51,493 bases of DNA from the NCBI RefSeq assembly GCF_014636775.1, contig NZ_BMEQ01000025.1, positions 1 through 51,493 of the forward strand. The letters run 5' to 3'. Positions 41,557 to 50,918 of the stretch are shown piece by piece. The DNA comes from Kocuria dechangensis. Its GTDB lineage: Bacteria; Actinomycetota; Actinomycetes; Actinomycetales; Micrococcaceae. A program made the translations under genes and the position numbers. The notes below the pieces were generated by a model, which saw only the letters and a program-made list of their open reading frames with translations, ran no database searches and was not told the origin of the DNA. Position 1 is the stretch's first letter, and each line of letters opens with the position of its first letter.

Positions 41557-42858
41557 ATGAGCCACCAGAACGAAACAGATTTCGCGGCCCACGAAGCCCG
41601 CGCGGACGACGACGGCGGTGCTCCCGCCAAGTGGAAGATCGTGGGACCCGGCCTGGTGGTCGCGGCCACCGGAGTGGGCGCCGCCGACATGGTCGCCACG
41701 CTGGTGGCCGGTTCCCGGTACGGGTACGGCCTGCTGTGGGCGGTGGTGCTCGGGGTGATCCTCAAGATCATCCTCGTGGAGGGCGCCGGACGCTTCACCC
41801 TGGCCACGGGGCGGACCATCTTCGAGGGCTGGCGGTCCCTGGGCCGGTGGACCACCTGGTACTTCGGTCCGTACATCATGATCTGGGGCTTCGTCTACGG
41901 AGCCACGGCGATGTCCTCCGCGGCCCTGCCCCTCGCGGCGGTCTTCCCCGTCCTCCCGCTCTGGGCCTGGGCCATCATCATGGGCCTCCTGGGCTTCGTC
42001 ATGGTGTGGTTCGGGAAGTACGCCACCTTCGAGAAGATCACCGCCGCACTGGTCGGCCTGATGTTCGTCACCGTCGTGGGACTGGCCGTCATCGCGACCC
42101 CCAACATCCCCGAGATGCTCACGGGCCTCGTGCCGATCATCCCGGAGGGCGGCGTGCTCTACACCCTGGCCCTGGCCGGCGGCGTGGGCGGCACCATCAC
42201 CCTGGCCGCCTACGGCTACTGGCTGCGGGAGAAGGGCTGGTACACCCCCAAGTGGATGCGCGTCATGCGGATCGACAACTCCATGGCCTACGTCGTCACG
42301 GGCGTCTTCGTCATCGCCATGCTGATCGTCGGCGCCGAGGTGGTCCGTTCCGCCGGCCTGGCGCTCAGCTCCGGCGACGAGGGCCTGCTCGACCTCTACG
42401 CCGTGCTCCGGGCGGAGTACGGCGACGTGGTCGGCACCGGGTTCCTCATCGGCTTCTGGGCCGCGTCCTTCTCCTCGATCATCGGTGTCTGGAACGGCGT
42501 CTCCCTCATGTTCGCCGACTTCTGGGGCAACATCCGCGGCAAGGAGTCCGGCCACCCCGACACCCGCGTGGGCGGGAAGTACTTCCGCTTCTACGTGCTG
42601 TGGCTGACGTTCCCGCCCATGATCCTCTTCGCCCTGGGCCAGCCCATCGGCCTGATCCTGGTCTACGGCATGCTCGGCTCACTGTTCATGCCCTTCCTCG
42701 CCCTCACCCTGCTGGGACTGCTCAACGGCAGGCGGATCCCGAAGAAGTGGGCCAACAAGCTGCACACCAACATCGCCCTGGGCATCACGGCCCTGCTGTT
42801 CGCCGTCCTGGGCGCGCAGCAGCTGGTCAAGACGCTCGCGCCGGTCCTCGGCGGCTGA
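41557..42858 (+). CDS. Nramp-family transporter without the canonical metal-binding motifs
   Basis: A 433-residue, 11-helix protein with clear Nramp architecture: KIVGPGLVVAATGVGAADMVATLVAGS for helix 1 and LALAGGVGGTITLAAYGYW for helix 6. Canonical Mn/Fe transporters have DPGN in helix 1 and MPH in helix 6. Here the aligned positions read approximately GAAD and LAA, so the metal-coordinating Asp and the selectivity Met are missing. It may therefore carry Mg2+ or another substrate, as some Nramp-related clades do. Same strand as the IclR-type gene but 374 nt away with its own leader. It converges with an MFS gene across a 14-bp hairpin. Confidence 0.82.
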   Translation: MSHQNETDFAAHEARADDDGGAPAKWKIVGPGLVVAATGVGAADMVATLVAGSRYGYGLLWAVVLGVILKIILVEGAGRFTLATGRTIFEGWRSLGRWTTWYFGPYIMIWGFVYGATAMSSAALPLAAVFPVLPLWAWAIIMGLLGFVMVWFGKYATFEKITAALVGLMFVTVVGLAVIATPNIPEMLTGLVPIIPEGGVLYTLALAGGVGGTITLAAYGYWLREKGWYTPKWMRVMRIDNSMAYVVTGVFVIAMLIVGAEVVRSAGLALSSGDEGLLDLYAVLRAEYGDVVGTGFLIGFWAASFSSIIGVWNGVSLMFADFWGNIRGKESGHPDTRVGGKYFRFYVLWLTFPPMILFALGQPIGLILVYGMLGSLFMPFLALTLLGLLNGRRIPKKWANKLHTNIALGITALLFAVLGAQQLVKTLAPVLGG

Positions 42859-42954
42859 GGCGCAGGATGTGGATCCGCCCTGCCGGGCGGTCGTGCCGCA
42901 CCGCGCGGCCCCGCCCCGGCAGCCCACCCCGGATCCGCGCCGACAGGAACGACC

Positions 42955-42990
42955 CCCGTGGCGGTGCAGGAGAACATGCACCGCCACGGG
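42955..42990. terminator. bidirectional hairpin between Nramp and MFS genes
   Basis: Perfect 14-bp stem CCCGTGGCGGTGCA / TGCACCGCCACGGG with an 8-nt loop, about 97 nt after the Nramp stop and 82 nt from the MFS stop. Confidence 0.7.
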
Positions 42991-43071
42991 CGTGCAACCC
43001 CTCGGCACCCGGGCGCCGCGACCTCCTGCCGCGATCAGCACGGAGAACACCCGCCGGGCGCGGGGAGGACC

Positions 43072-44244
43072 TCATCCGGCGGCGTGCCTGTCGGAGCGGA
43101 TGAGCAGGGTGGGGATGGCGGCCACGGTCACGATGACGGCCCCGAGCACCAGGGCCGGGGCGTAGCCGCGGCCCAGCAGGGGCGCGGCGGCCAGCGGGCC
43201 GAGGATCTGCCCGATGCTGAAGGCGATGGTGAGGATCGCGGCCGACCGCGGGACGCCCATGCGGGCCCCGGTGCCCATGCCCAGGGAGACGATGCCCAGG
43301 AAGGTCCCCCCGAAGACGACTCCGGCGAGCAGCGCCACCCCGCTGCCCGAGAACACCGCGGGTAGCAGCATGCCGGCGGCCTGGACCAGCAGCGCGGTGC
43401 GCAGCACCGTGGCCGGCGGGAAGGAGGAGGCTAGGCGGGCGTAGAGCGCCGAGGAGGGCAGGGCCGCCAGGCCCACGACCACCCAGGCGCTGCTGCCGAT
43501 CCACCCCGGGGAGGTGGCGCGGATCGCGGCCACCAGGAAGGTCCCGGCGATGATGTAGCCGGCGCCCTCCAGGAAGTAGCTGACCACCAGCGCCACGAAG
43601 GAGCGCCGGACACCCGGACGCGACCCGACCGGGGCGCCGGCCCCCGGCGCCGGGGCCGCGGCCGGGACGGGAGCCGGTGAGCGGCCCACCGGCAGGATCC
43701 AGGCCGCCGCGCACAGCACCGCGGCGGTCCCCGCGCAGGCCCACCAGGCCGTGCTCCAGGTCCCGGCGCCCTCCAGGGCCAGCACGAGCACCCCGGACAG
43801 CACGATCCCACCGCCGATGCCGCCGTAGACCCACCCCCCGCTGCGCGCTCCGCCCTGGGACACGTGGGCGGCCACGACCCCGGCCACGGCGATGAACACC
43901 ACGGCGCTGGCCACACCGGAGCACACCCGGGCCACCGCCCAGGCCGGCACGGAGGCAGTCGTGGCCATGGCGGCCAGGCTGGCGACCTGGACGACCAGCC
44001 CGGCCCGGAACGCCGGGACCGACGAGGTCACAGCCGGCCGCACCAGCGCCAGCACGGCCCCCAGCAGATACCCCAGGTAGTTGGCGGTGGCCAGCTGCGC
44101 CCCCTGCTCCGGGGCCAGGCCGGCCTGGTCCTGCATCAGCGGCAGGATCGGGGTGAAGCCGAACCGGCCCACCCCCATGGCCAGCGCCATCGCGGCGGCC
44201 CCGGGGACGACGACGGCCCACACGCTCGGTGTCTTCTGCAGCAT
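43072..44244 (-). CDS. YbfB/YjiJ-type MFS transporter
   Basis: A 390-residue transporter with about 12 hydrophobic segments. The opening ALAMGVGRFGFTPILPLMQDQAGL and ATANYLGYLLGAVLAL are the signature of the YbfB/YjiJ subgroup, and SGWVYGG-like GGWVYGGIGGGIVLSG follows. A Pro/Ala-rich loop (about residues 195-220) joins the two halves. The ATG at 44244 has AGGA 9 nt upstream; an in-frame ATG at 44262 lacks one. Substrate unknown; it stands alone, 160 nt downstream of the GH8 gene in the same direction. Confidence 0.85.
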   Translation of the reverse strand: MLQKTPSVWAVVVPGAAAMALAMGVGRFGFTPILPLMQDQAGLAPEQGAQLATANYLGYLLGAVLALVRPAVTSSVPAFRAGLVVQVASLAAMATTASVPAWAVARVCSGVASAVVFIAVAGVVAAHVSQGGARSGGWVYGGIGGGIVLSGVLVLALEGAGTWSTAWWACAGTAAVLCAAAWILPVGRSPAPVPAAAPAPGAGAPVGSRPGVRRSFVALVVSYFLEGAGYIIAGTFLVAAIRATSPGWIGSSAWVVVGLAALPSSALYARLASSFPPATVLRTALLVQAAGMLLPAVFSGSGVALLAGVVFGGTFLGIVSLGMGTGARMGVPRSAAILTIAFSIGQILGPLAAAPLLGRGYAPALVLGAVIVTVAAIPTLLIRSDRHAAG

Positions 44245-44403
44245 GGGCGGGAGTCCTCTCATGGTGACGCCGAGTCGGCTCGGCCTGCTCCGGAGCCGCG
44301 ATCACCGCCCGATCAGCAGCGGCTCCGACCGGTCATCGCAGCACCGACGGTCCTCAGCATGACACTGCCACGGTGAACACCGCCTGCACAGCGGCAGAGC
44401 CGG

Positions 44404-45582
44404 TCAGGGGTTGAGCGCGTACCGGGTGAACGGCACCATGCACAGCAGCTGGATCGAGCTCGAGTAGTACTCGGAGTTGGTCGTGCGGGCGGCCAGGTAG
44501 CTCCACAGGGAGTTCAGCCACGCCTGGTCCCCGCCCCAGCGCGCCCCCACGGTCATGGGCGCGATGAAGCACAGGTCCTGGTAGGCCCCGCCGGTCATGG
44601 TGGCCCCGGCCAGGGTGTAGCCGGTGGGCAGCTTCGCCGGGTTGCCACCGGCCTTGCCCCGGGCCCAGGTGGAGATGCGCCCGGCGGCGGTCCGGGCGTC
44701 GGGGTGCGCGGCGGCTCCGAGCCGCCACGGGGTCCGGCAGGCGTTGTAGTAGTAGCGCCCGTCGTGGGCGGACTCCAGGGTGTGGGCCGGGGCGGGCTTG
44801 ATCGTCGCCGGGGCCCCGACGGTGAAGTCGGGCAGCAGGCCGGTGGCCGGCGAGTAGACCGTGTGCAGCCTCTTGATCGCCGCGACGTGGCGGTTCCACA
44901 CCGTCGTCCAGCTGGTGTCGCCGGTGGCCCGGTAGAAGGCGCCCAGGTGCCCGATCATCCAGTCCGAGGGACGGGAGACGTTGTCCCAGGAGCCCGAGGA
45001 CCAGTCGCCCAGGCGGAGCAGGCCGGTGGTGGGCGAGATGAGCCGGCGCTTGATCGCCGCGATCCGGTTCTTGGCCAGGGCCAGGTAGTTGTGCGTCCCG
45101 GACGAGCCCCACCGCCGGTGGCCCATGAGCCAGCCCATGGCGATGTCGAGGTCTCCGTCGGTGGCGCTGTCGCACCCGTTGTGGGAGACCATGTTCCCGT
45201 CCTGCTCCGCGGCGTGCAGACCGGGGTCGAGCCGGGAGGGGTGGTCCAGGACGTAGCGGGTGATCCCGTCGAAGTAGGTGCGGGCCATGGGGTCGGCCGG
45301 CGCCATCTGGGCGCAGAGCATCAGCCCGTAGCCCTGTCCCTCGGCGACGTAGGCGTTGGCGCCGTCCTGCGCGTCGGCTCGCACCGCCCACCAGCCCCGG
45401 GCCGCGTTCTGCCGGAGCAGCTTCTTCCACGTGCTCCACAGGGCCCGGGCGGAGGCATCGCGCTGGAGCTGGGTGGTGTTGGTGGGGGTCAGCACGGTGC
45501 CGGCATGGGCTGCGCCGGCCGGGCGGACGAGGGGGACGGTGGCCAGGGCGGCGCCCAGTCCGAGAAGGGCACGTCGTTCCAT
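44404..45582 (-). CDS. exported glycoside hydrolase family 8 enzyme
   Basis: A 392-residue predicted secreted beta-glucanase. The signal sequence MERRALLGLGAALATVPLVR has a twin Arg followed by AGAAHAG, so Tat export is possible. The GH8 barrel is recognisable from YVAEGQGYGLML (Glu81, probable acid) and SATDGDLDIAMGWLMGHRRWG (Asp142 region). Family members cleave beta-1,4 glucans, chitosan, xylan or act as cellulose-synthase-associated BcsZ. No cellulose synthase is nearby, so use of external glucan is equally likely. The 415-nt upstream region contains a small hairpin (45634-45653) in the leader. Confidence 0.85.
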   Translation of the reverse strand: MERRALLGLGAALATVPLVRPAGAAHAGTVLTPTNTTQLQRDASARALWSTWKKLLRQNAARGWWAVRADAQDGANAYVAEGQGYGLMLCAQMAPADPMARTYFDGITRYVLDHPSRLDPGLHAAEQDGNMVSHNGCDSATDGDLDIAMGWLMGHRRWGSSGTHNYLALAKNRIAAIKRRLISPTTGLLRLGDWSSGSWDNVSRPSDWMIGHLGAFYRATGDTSWTTVWNRHVAAIKRLHTVYSPATGLLPDFTVGAPATIKPAPAHTLESAHDGRYYYNACRTPWRLGAAAHPDARTAAGRISTWARGKAGGNPAKLPTGYTLAGATMTGGAYQDLCFIAPMTVGARWGGDQAWLNSLWSYLAARTTNSEYYSSSIQLLCMVPFTRYALNP

Positions 45583-45997
45583 GGGGGGATGAATCCTTGG
45601 GGTCGGGGATCCTCGGGCGCGGGGGGCGCCCTCGAGGCGCGGGGGGACGCCTCAGAGGTGTGCGGAGGGCGGGGGAACCGACCGCTGACAAGCAGGCCGT
45701 AGCAGGAACAGGGAGAACGAGACGCAGGGGGCGGAAGAAAGGGACCCGGACCGATGGATCCGTCGAGTCCGTTACCGGGGTGTCCCGACAGGACGATAGC
45801 CCCAATAACATGTAAATGCTATGGCAAACGGAGGTCTCCTCACCGGAGCTCCGACTCATGTGACGCGCGGTCGGTGACGCGCCGGCCCGCTGGGGGTCGT
45901 GGAGAGCGGCAGAGGCCCCGGAACGGCGTCGTGGATCGTGCCATCCGTCATGCCGTGCCTTCCTCCCCAGTGGCTGCGCCGGAGGAGACGCCCTGGT
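45583..45997. other. 415-nt gene-free stretch upstream of GH8
   Basis: It should hold the GH8 promoter. A GAGGCG / CGCCTC hairpin (45634-45653) lies about 50 nt before the start. The segment 45795-45835 is AT-rich for this genome and has ATAGC / GCTAT half-sites 17 nt apart (45796-45822). No convincing coding frame or known riboswitch is seen. Confidence 0.4.
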
Positions 45998-46746
45998 TCA
46001 GCGCTGGGGGACGGCGGGGTGCTGGTCGGCGCTCCAGGAGACCAGCAGCCGGAGCCGCTCGGCCGAGGGCGAGCCGGGTTCGGCGGTGTAGATCATGAAG
46101 ACCTGTCCGGGTTCGGCGGTGACCGCCAGCTCCTCGTAGGCCAGGGTCAGCTCCCCGACCAGCGGGTGGTGGAAGCGCTTGGTGCCGCTGCCGTGGGTGC
46201 GCACGTCGTGGGCGCCCCACAGGGCACGGAAGGTCTCGCTGCGGGTGGACAGCTCTCCGACGAGGTCCTGCAGGGCCCGGTCGTGCGGGTCGCGGCCGGC
46301 CTCGGCGCGCATGATGGCCACGCACATCGCCGCGAAGGCCTCCCAGTCGGGGTAGAAGTCCCGTGAGGCGGGATCGAGGAACTGGAAGCGGGCGAGGTTG
46401 GGGGTGCGCCCGCCGTCGCCGATCAGCGGGGAGTAGAAGGCGCGCCCGAGCGCGTTGGTGGCCAGCAGGTCCTGGTGCTGGTCCCGCACGAAGGCGACCC
46501 CGCCGGTGATCGACTCGAGCGCCCACTGCAGGCTCGGCCGCGCCGTCGCCGGTCTGGTGCCCCGGCGATCGCCCCGCGCTCGAGCTTGGCGTAGTACTCC
46601 ACGCTCACCCCCGCCAGGGCCGCGACCTCGGTGCGCCGCAGCCCCGGCACCCGCCGGTTCCCGACGGCAGGGAGGCCGGCCTCCTCCGGGGTGAGCTTGG
46701 CCCGGCGCGACATGAGGAAATCGCGGACCTCGGTGCGGTTGTCCAT
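45998..46746 (-). pseudogene. XRE-type regulator with MmyB-like domain, broken by an internal deletion and frameshift
   Basis: The N-terminus (46746 to about 46580) encodes MDNRTEVRDFLMSRRAKLTPEEAG...GLRRTEVAALAGVSVEYYAKLERGAIAG, the HTH of MmyB-type XRE regulators. The second part, in another frame (about 46575 to 45998), encodes RPSLQWALESITGGVAFV through SWSADQHPAVPQR, the ligand domain. In intact relatives about 45-50 residues separate these blocks; here only about 10 codons do, and the frames do not match. A deletion of roughly 115 nt that is not a multiple of three explains both facts. TATTCT ends 6 nt before the ATG, so the gene was probably leaderless. It diverges from a Zn alcohol dehydrogenase, its likely former target. 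Confidence 0.8.
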
Positions 46747-46950
46747 CCCGCCAGAATAGGTCGCCGCCGGTGCGTGAGGGATGCCCTGCCGGTACACCCC
46801 TCGACAGGGACTCCCTCACCGCCGACGAGGAGGGTTGGCTGGGGAGCCTGTCACCTCCGCCGTCCGGTCCCCCCGGGCCTCGGCCCTGAACCGGCCGCCG
46901 GACCAGACGGTGCAGCACCACCACTCCCTCACCACCACAAGGAGCACCCC

Positions 46951-47973
46951 ATGCGTGGAGTCATCATGCACGCCCCCGGCGACGTCCGGGTCGAGGACCG
47001 CGAGACCCCGACCCTCGTCGAGACGACCGACGCGATCCTGCGCGTCGCCGCCGCCTGTGTCTGCAAGTCCGACCTGTGGCCCTACCGCGGCATCGAGGCC
47101 GTAGACGGCCCCGCCCCGATGGGCCACGAGTACGTCGGCGTCGTGGAGCAGGTCGGCGAGGACGTGGAGAACATCGAGGTCGGCGACTTCGTCCTCGGCT
47201 CCTTCTTCGCCTCCGACAACACCTGCGAGATCTGCCGGGCCGGGTACCAGACCCACTGCGTCCACCGGCAGCCCGGTGCCGCGACCGGCGCCCAGTCCCA
47301 GTACGTGCGGGTGCCGCTGGCCGACGGCACCCTGGTGGCCACCCCCGGCATGCCCGACGACGACCTGATCCCGTCCCTGCTGGCCGCCTCCGACGTCCTC
47401 GGCACCGGCTGGTTCGCCGCCGTCGCCGCCGAGGCCGGCCCGGGCAAGACGGTCGCGGTCGTCGGCGACGGCGCGGTCGGCCTGCTCGGCGTCCTGGCCG
47501 CGAAGCAGCTGGGCGCCGAGCGGATCATCACCATGTCCCGCCACGCGGACCGGCAGGCCCTGGCCCGCGAGTTCGGCGCCACCGACATCGTCACCGAGCG
47601 CGGCGACGAGGGCGTGGCGAGGGTCAAGGAGCTCACCGGAGGCCTCGGCGCGCACTCGGTCATCGAGGCCGTGGGCACCCAGGAGTCGATGATGCAGGCC
47701 ATCCGCTCCACCCGACCCGGCGGCCACGTCGGCTACGTCGGCGTGGCCCACGACGTCGCGCTGCCCGGCGAGGAGCTGTTCTTCTCCGGGGTGCACCTGC
47801 ACGGCGGCCCCGCCCCGGTGCGCCGGTTCCTGCCGGAGCTGATCGAGCTGATCTGGGACCGGACGATCGACCCCGGCAGGGTCTTCGACCTCACCCTGCC
47901 GCTCGAGCAGGCCGCCGAGGGCTACCGGGCAATGGACGAACGCCGCGCCATCAAGGTCCTGCTCGCCCCCTGA
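46951..47973 (+). CDS. zinc-dependent alcohol dehydrogenase family protein
   Basis: A 340-residue medium-chain dehydrogenase. Catalytic-site block CVCKSDLWPYRG and GHEYVGVVEQVG (His, Glu) are present, and the NAD site is VAVVGDGAVGLLGVLAA. The structural-zinc loop reads DNTCEICRAGYQTHC: three Cys, with the first canonical Cys replaced by Asp or Asn. AAGGAG precedes the ATG. It diverges from the broken XRE regulator and is followed 19 nt later by the remnant of a cupin gene. The same order (regulator, dehydrogenase, cupin) is common in intact actinobacterial loci. Substrate unknown. Confidence 0.87.
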   Translation: MRGVIMHAPGDVRVEDRETPTLVETTDAILRVAAACVCKSDLWPYRGIEAVDGPAPMGHEYVGVVEQVGEDVENIEVGDFVLGSFFASDNTCEICRAGYQTHCVHRQPGAATGAQSQYVRVPLADGTLVATPGMPDDDLIPSLLAASDVLGTGWFAAVAAEAGPGKTVAVVGDGAVGLLGVLAAKQLGAERIITMSRHADRQALAREFGATDIVTERGDEGVARVKELTGGLGAHSVIEAVGTQESMMQAIRSTRPGGHVGYVGVAHDVALPGEELFFSGVHLHGGPAPVRRFLPELIELIWDRTIDPGRVFDLTLPLEQAAEGYRAMDERRAIKVLLAP

Positions 47974-47992
47974 CGACGCAGGAGGACGAACG

Positions 47993-48072
47993 ATGGAGGT
48001 CCTCCCCTGCCGCCCAGCGTGAAGGGCCCGGAGCAGACGTTCACCGGGGACGTGTGGTTCGACCGGCGCTGA
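47993..48072 (+). pseudogene. remnant of a cupin-domain protein gene
   Basis: GGAGGACGAACG sits before an ATG at 47993 that opens MEVLP and stops after nine codons. In another frame the sequence continues PSVKGPEQTFTGDVWFDRR and then a TGA at 48070. That phrase is the usual beginning of small cupin proteins, whose remaining ~100 residues are missing. The start signals are preserved while the body is deleted and frameshifted. Confidence 0.6.
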
Positions 48073-48106
48073 CCGCTCCCGGCCCGAGGCCTGCCGCGGG
48101 GGCGCA

Positions 48107-48158
48107 GGCACGGCAACGGCCCACCAGCAGTGCGGGTTCTAGCGGTCGTTGCCGTGCC
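48107..48158. terminator. hairpin between the two convergent alcohol dehydrogenase genes
   Basis: GGCACGGCAACG / CGTTGCCGTGCC, perfect 12-bp arms with a 28-nt loop (48107-48118 and 48147-48158). Confidence 0.55.
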
Positions 48159-48192
48159 CCCGGCCGCGCTCGGCCCGGTGGGAGGCCCGGGG

Positions 48193-49236
48193 TCAGGCCA
48201 GGGTGGCGGCGTCGATGACGAAGCGGTACCGGACGTCGGAGGCCAGCACGCGCCGGTAGGCGTCGTTGATCTGGTCGGCGCCGATCAGCTCGGTCGCGGG
48301 GACGATGCCGTGCTCGGCGCAGAAGTCGAGCATCTCCTGGGTCTCGGCGATGCCGCCGATCATCGACCCGGCGTAGGAGCGCCGGGCGCCGATGAGCGAG
48401 AAGACGTTGAGGCTCAGCGACTCCGCCGGGGCACCGACGTTGACGAGCGTGCCGTCCACCGCCAGCAGGGACAGGTAGGCGTCGACGTCGATGCTCGCGC
48501 TGACCGTGTTGAGGATCAGGTCGAAGGTGCCGGCCAGCTGCTCGAAGGTGGCCGGGTCGCCGGTGGCGAAGTAGTGGTCAGCGCCCAGCCGCAGCCCGTC
48601 CTCCTGCTTCTTCAGCGACTGGGAGAGCACCGTCACCTCCGCGCCCAGGGCGTGGGCGATCTTCACCGCCATGTGCCCCAGCCCGCCCAGGCCCACGACG
48701 GCGACCTTCCGGCCCGGACCCGCGCCCCAGCGGCGCAGCGGGGAGTAGGTGGTGATGCCCGCGCACAGCAGCGGCGCGGCCGCGGCGACGTCGAGGGACT
48801 CGGGCACGCGCAGGACGAAGCCGGCGTCGACCACCACATGGGTGGAGTAGCCGCCCTGGGTGATGGTGCCGTCGCGGTCGCCGCCCCCGTAGGTGGGCAC
48901 CATGCCCTCGAGGCAGTACTGCTCATCATTGCTGCGGCAGTTGGTGCACTGCCCGCAGGAGTTGACCATGCACCCGACCCCGACCCGGTCCCCGACGCGG
49001 TGGCCGGTGACCTCGGGCCCGACCTCGGCGACGGTGCCCACGATCTCGTGGCCGGGCACCAGCGGGTAGGGCTGGGGCCCCCAGTCGCCGTTGACGGTGT
49101 GGATGTCGGAGTGGCAGATGCCGGCGTAGGCGATCTCGATCAGCACGTCGTGGGGGCCGACGTCGCGGCGGGTGATGGTCACCGGCTCCAGCGGTGCGGT
49201 CGAGGACGGAGCGGCATAGGCGTTGACGGTGCGCAA
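48193..49236 (-). CDS. NAD(P)-dependent alcohol dehydrogenase, cinnamyl-alcohol/YahK type
   Basis: A 347-residue zinc enzyme. [29 protein letters not shown] supplies the catalytic Cys, His and Glu. The structural zinc loop [16 protein letters not shown] has all four Cys. The cofactor motif [21 protein letters not shown] is characteristic of the CAD/YahK group, which reduces many aldehydes with NADPH. GGAGAA precedes the ATG at 49236. The frameshifted MFS gene upstream reads into its first 58 nt in another frame, so the two may be co-transcribed. Confidence 0.88.
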   Translation of the reverse strand: MRTVNAYAAPSSTAPLEPVTITRRDVGPHDVLIEIAYAGICHSDIHTVNGDWGPQPYPLVPGHEIVGTVAEVGPEVTGHRVGDRVGVGCMVNSCGQCTNCRSNDEQYCLEGMVPTYGGGDRDGTITQGGYSTHVVVDAGFVLRVPESLDVAAAAPLLCAGITTYSPLRRWGAGPGRKVAVVGLGGLGHMAVKIAHALGAEVTVLSQSLKKQEDGLRLGADHYFATGDPATFEQLAGTFDLILNTVSASIDVDAYLSLLAVDGTLVNVGAPAESLSLNVFSLIGARRSYAGSMIGGIAETQEMLDFCAEHGIVPATELIGADQINDAYRRVLASDVRYRFVIDAATLA

Positions 49237-50638
49237 AGGGTTCTCCTGGTGTGATGGGGGTGGGGAATCGGTTGGACGGACGGTATGAGGGACGGCTCCG
49301 GACCGGGCCGGTCGAGGACCTCGACGGCGACGGGCCCGGCCTTCACGTCTGCGAGGCGCTCGACCCCGGACTCGACGGTGCCCTCCGGGGACAGGGCCTG
49401 GTCACGGGCGGGCTGGGGCAGCGGCGCGGTGGCCGGGCCCCGAAGCAGGGTGCGGTGCGTGATCACGGCCAGGGCCACGGACACAGCGGTGACCACCCCC
49501 AGCGGCAGGATCGCGTCGGCGCCGGCGACGCCCACCAGTGGAGCGGCCAGCCCGCCGAGGGCGAACCGGGCCAGCCCCAGCAGGGAGGAGGCGGTGCCGG
49601 CCAGCTGCGGATAGTCCTGCAGAGCCAGGGAGGTGGTCGGCGGGGTGGTGACGGCCACGCCGCTGACCAGCGACAGCAAGGACACCACGATGGCGATCAG
49701 GGGCAGGTCGAGCAGTCCGGTGGCCAGCAGTCCGGCCGCACCGGCCGCGCACATGGCGATCCCGATCACCAGCGTCCCCCGCTGGGACCACCGTTCCGCG
49801 AGACGGCCGGCCACGTGGCCGAAGACCATGAACCCCAGCGAGTTCAGCCCGAAGGCCAGGGCGTAGCCCTGCGGGGAGAGCCCGTAGTGGCCCTGCAGGA
49901 CATAGGTGGCCCCGCTGAGGTAGGCGAAGAGGGCGGCGTTGAGGAACCCTGTGATCAGCACCGCGCCGAGGAAGAGCGGGTCGGCGACCAGCCGCCGGTA
50001 GTCCCGGCCGGTCTGGCGCACACCGCCGCCGGTGCGCCGGTGCACGGGCAGGGTCTCGCGGAGGACGACCAGCGCGGCGAGCAGCAGGACCGCCCCGGCA
50101 CCGGCCAGGAACAGGAACAGCCCCCGCCAGTCGGTCACCCGGGCCAGCTGCCCGCCGGCGAGCGGGCCCAGGATCGCGGCCAGCCCGGCGAGCACCGTGA
50201 GGCGGCCGTAGTAGCGGATGAGCGCCGCACCCGAGTAGACGTCCCCCCGGCGGCCTGGGAGATGACGATCCCGACGCCACCGGCCAGGCCCTGGACGAAG
50301 CGGGCGAGGATCAGCAGCTCCACCGTCGGGCTGATCGCGCACAGGACGGAGGTGACCACGTAGGCCACCACCCCGATCAGCAACGGGGTGCGGCGCCCGA
50401 AGCGGTCCGACGCCGGTCCTGCGACGACCTGTCCCAGGGCCAGGCCGATCAGGCAGGCCGTGATGGTGAGCTGGGCCATCGACGTGGCCGTCTCCAGCTC
50501 CAGGGTCAGCGCCGGCAGCAGCGGAAGGTAGAGGTCCATGGAAAGGGGTCCGAAGATCGTCAGCAGCGCCAGCAGCACCGCCAGGGGCCGGCCCACGACG
50601 CGCTGCGCTGCACGGGCCCCAGCTGTGGATGTCGTCAC
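49179..50638 (-). pseudogene. Bcr/CflA-type drug-resistance MFS gene interrupted at a C6/G6 homopolymer
   Basis: The first frame, from the GTG at 50638 (GGAGGA upstream), encodes PLAVLLALLTIFGPLSMDLYLPLLPAL, GQVVAGPASDRFGRRTPLLIG and LARFVQGLAGGVGIVISQAA. The protein continues in a second frame with DVYSGAALIRYYGRLTVLAG to the stop at 49179. Adding one base to the run of six C at 50243-50248 (six G on the coding strand) restores a single frame. This may be a sequencing error, a phase-variable tract or a true mutation. The C-terminus also runs about 70 residues past the last helix and overlaps the next gene by 58 nt, so the original stop may be lost too. Confidence 0.8.
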
Positions 50639-50918
50639 TTCACGTCCTCCGTCGAGATCTTCCGGAGCGCCCACGATGGGTCTCCGGGGCGCCGCCGCCA
50701 CAGCGCGCCGGCAGGTGGCCGACGGTGGGGCAGCACCACCACTTCACCAGGGCGGGAGGATCTGAGGGAGTCCCTGGTGAGGGGTGTACTGGGAGAGCAC
50801 CCCAGCGCTACGGGCAGCCTCCGGATGCGGCGGTGAAGGGTGGTCCTCGACCTGCCCGGGTCCCGGGCGGGCCGGGTCACCGGTTCCATGGGACCGGTAT
50901 CCCCCGTGCCGGGTACGG

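Noticed and set aside
45754-46098. Plus-strand frame upstream of the XRE pseudogene
   Set aside because: Arg/Pro/Ser-rich, no start signal and no recognisable domain; it overlaps the end of the regulator remnant.
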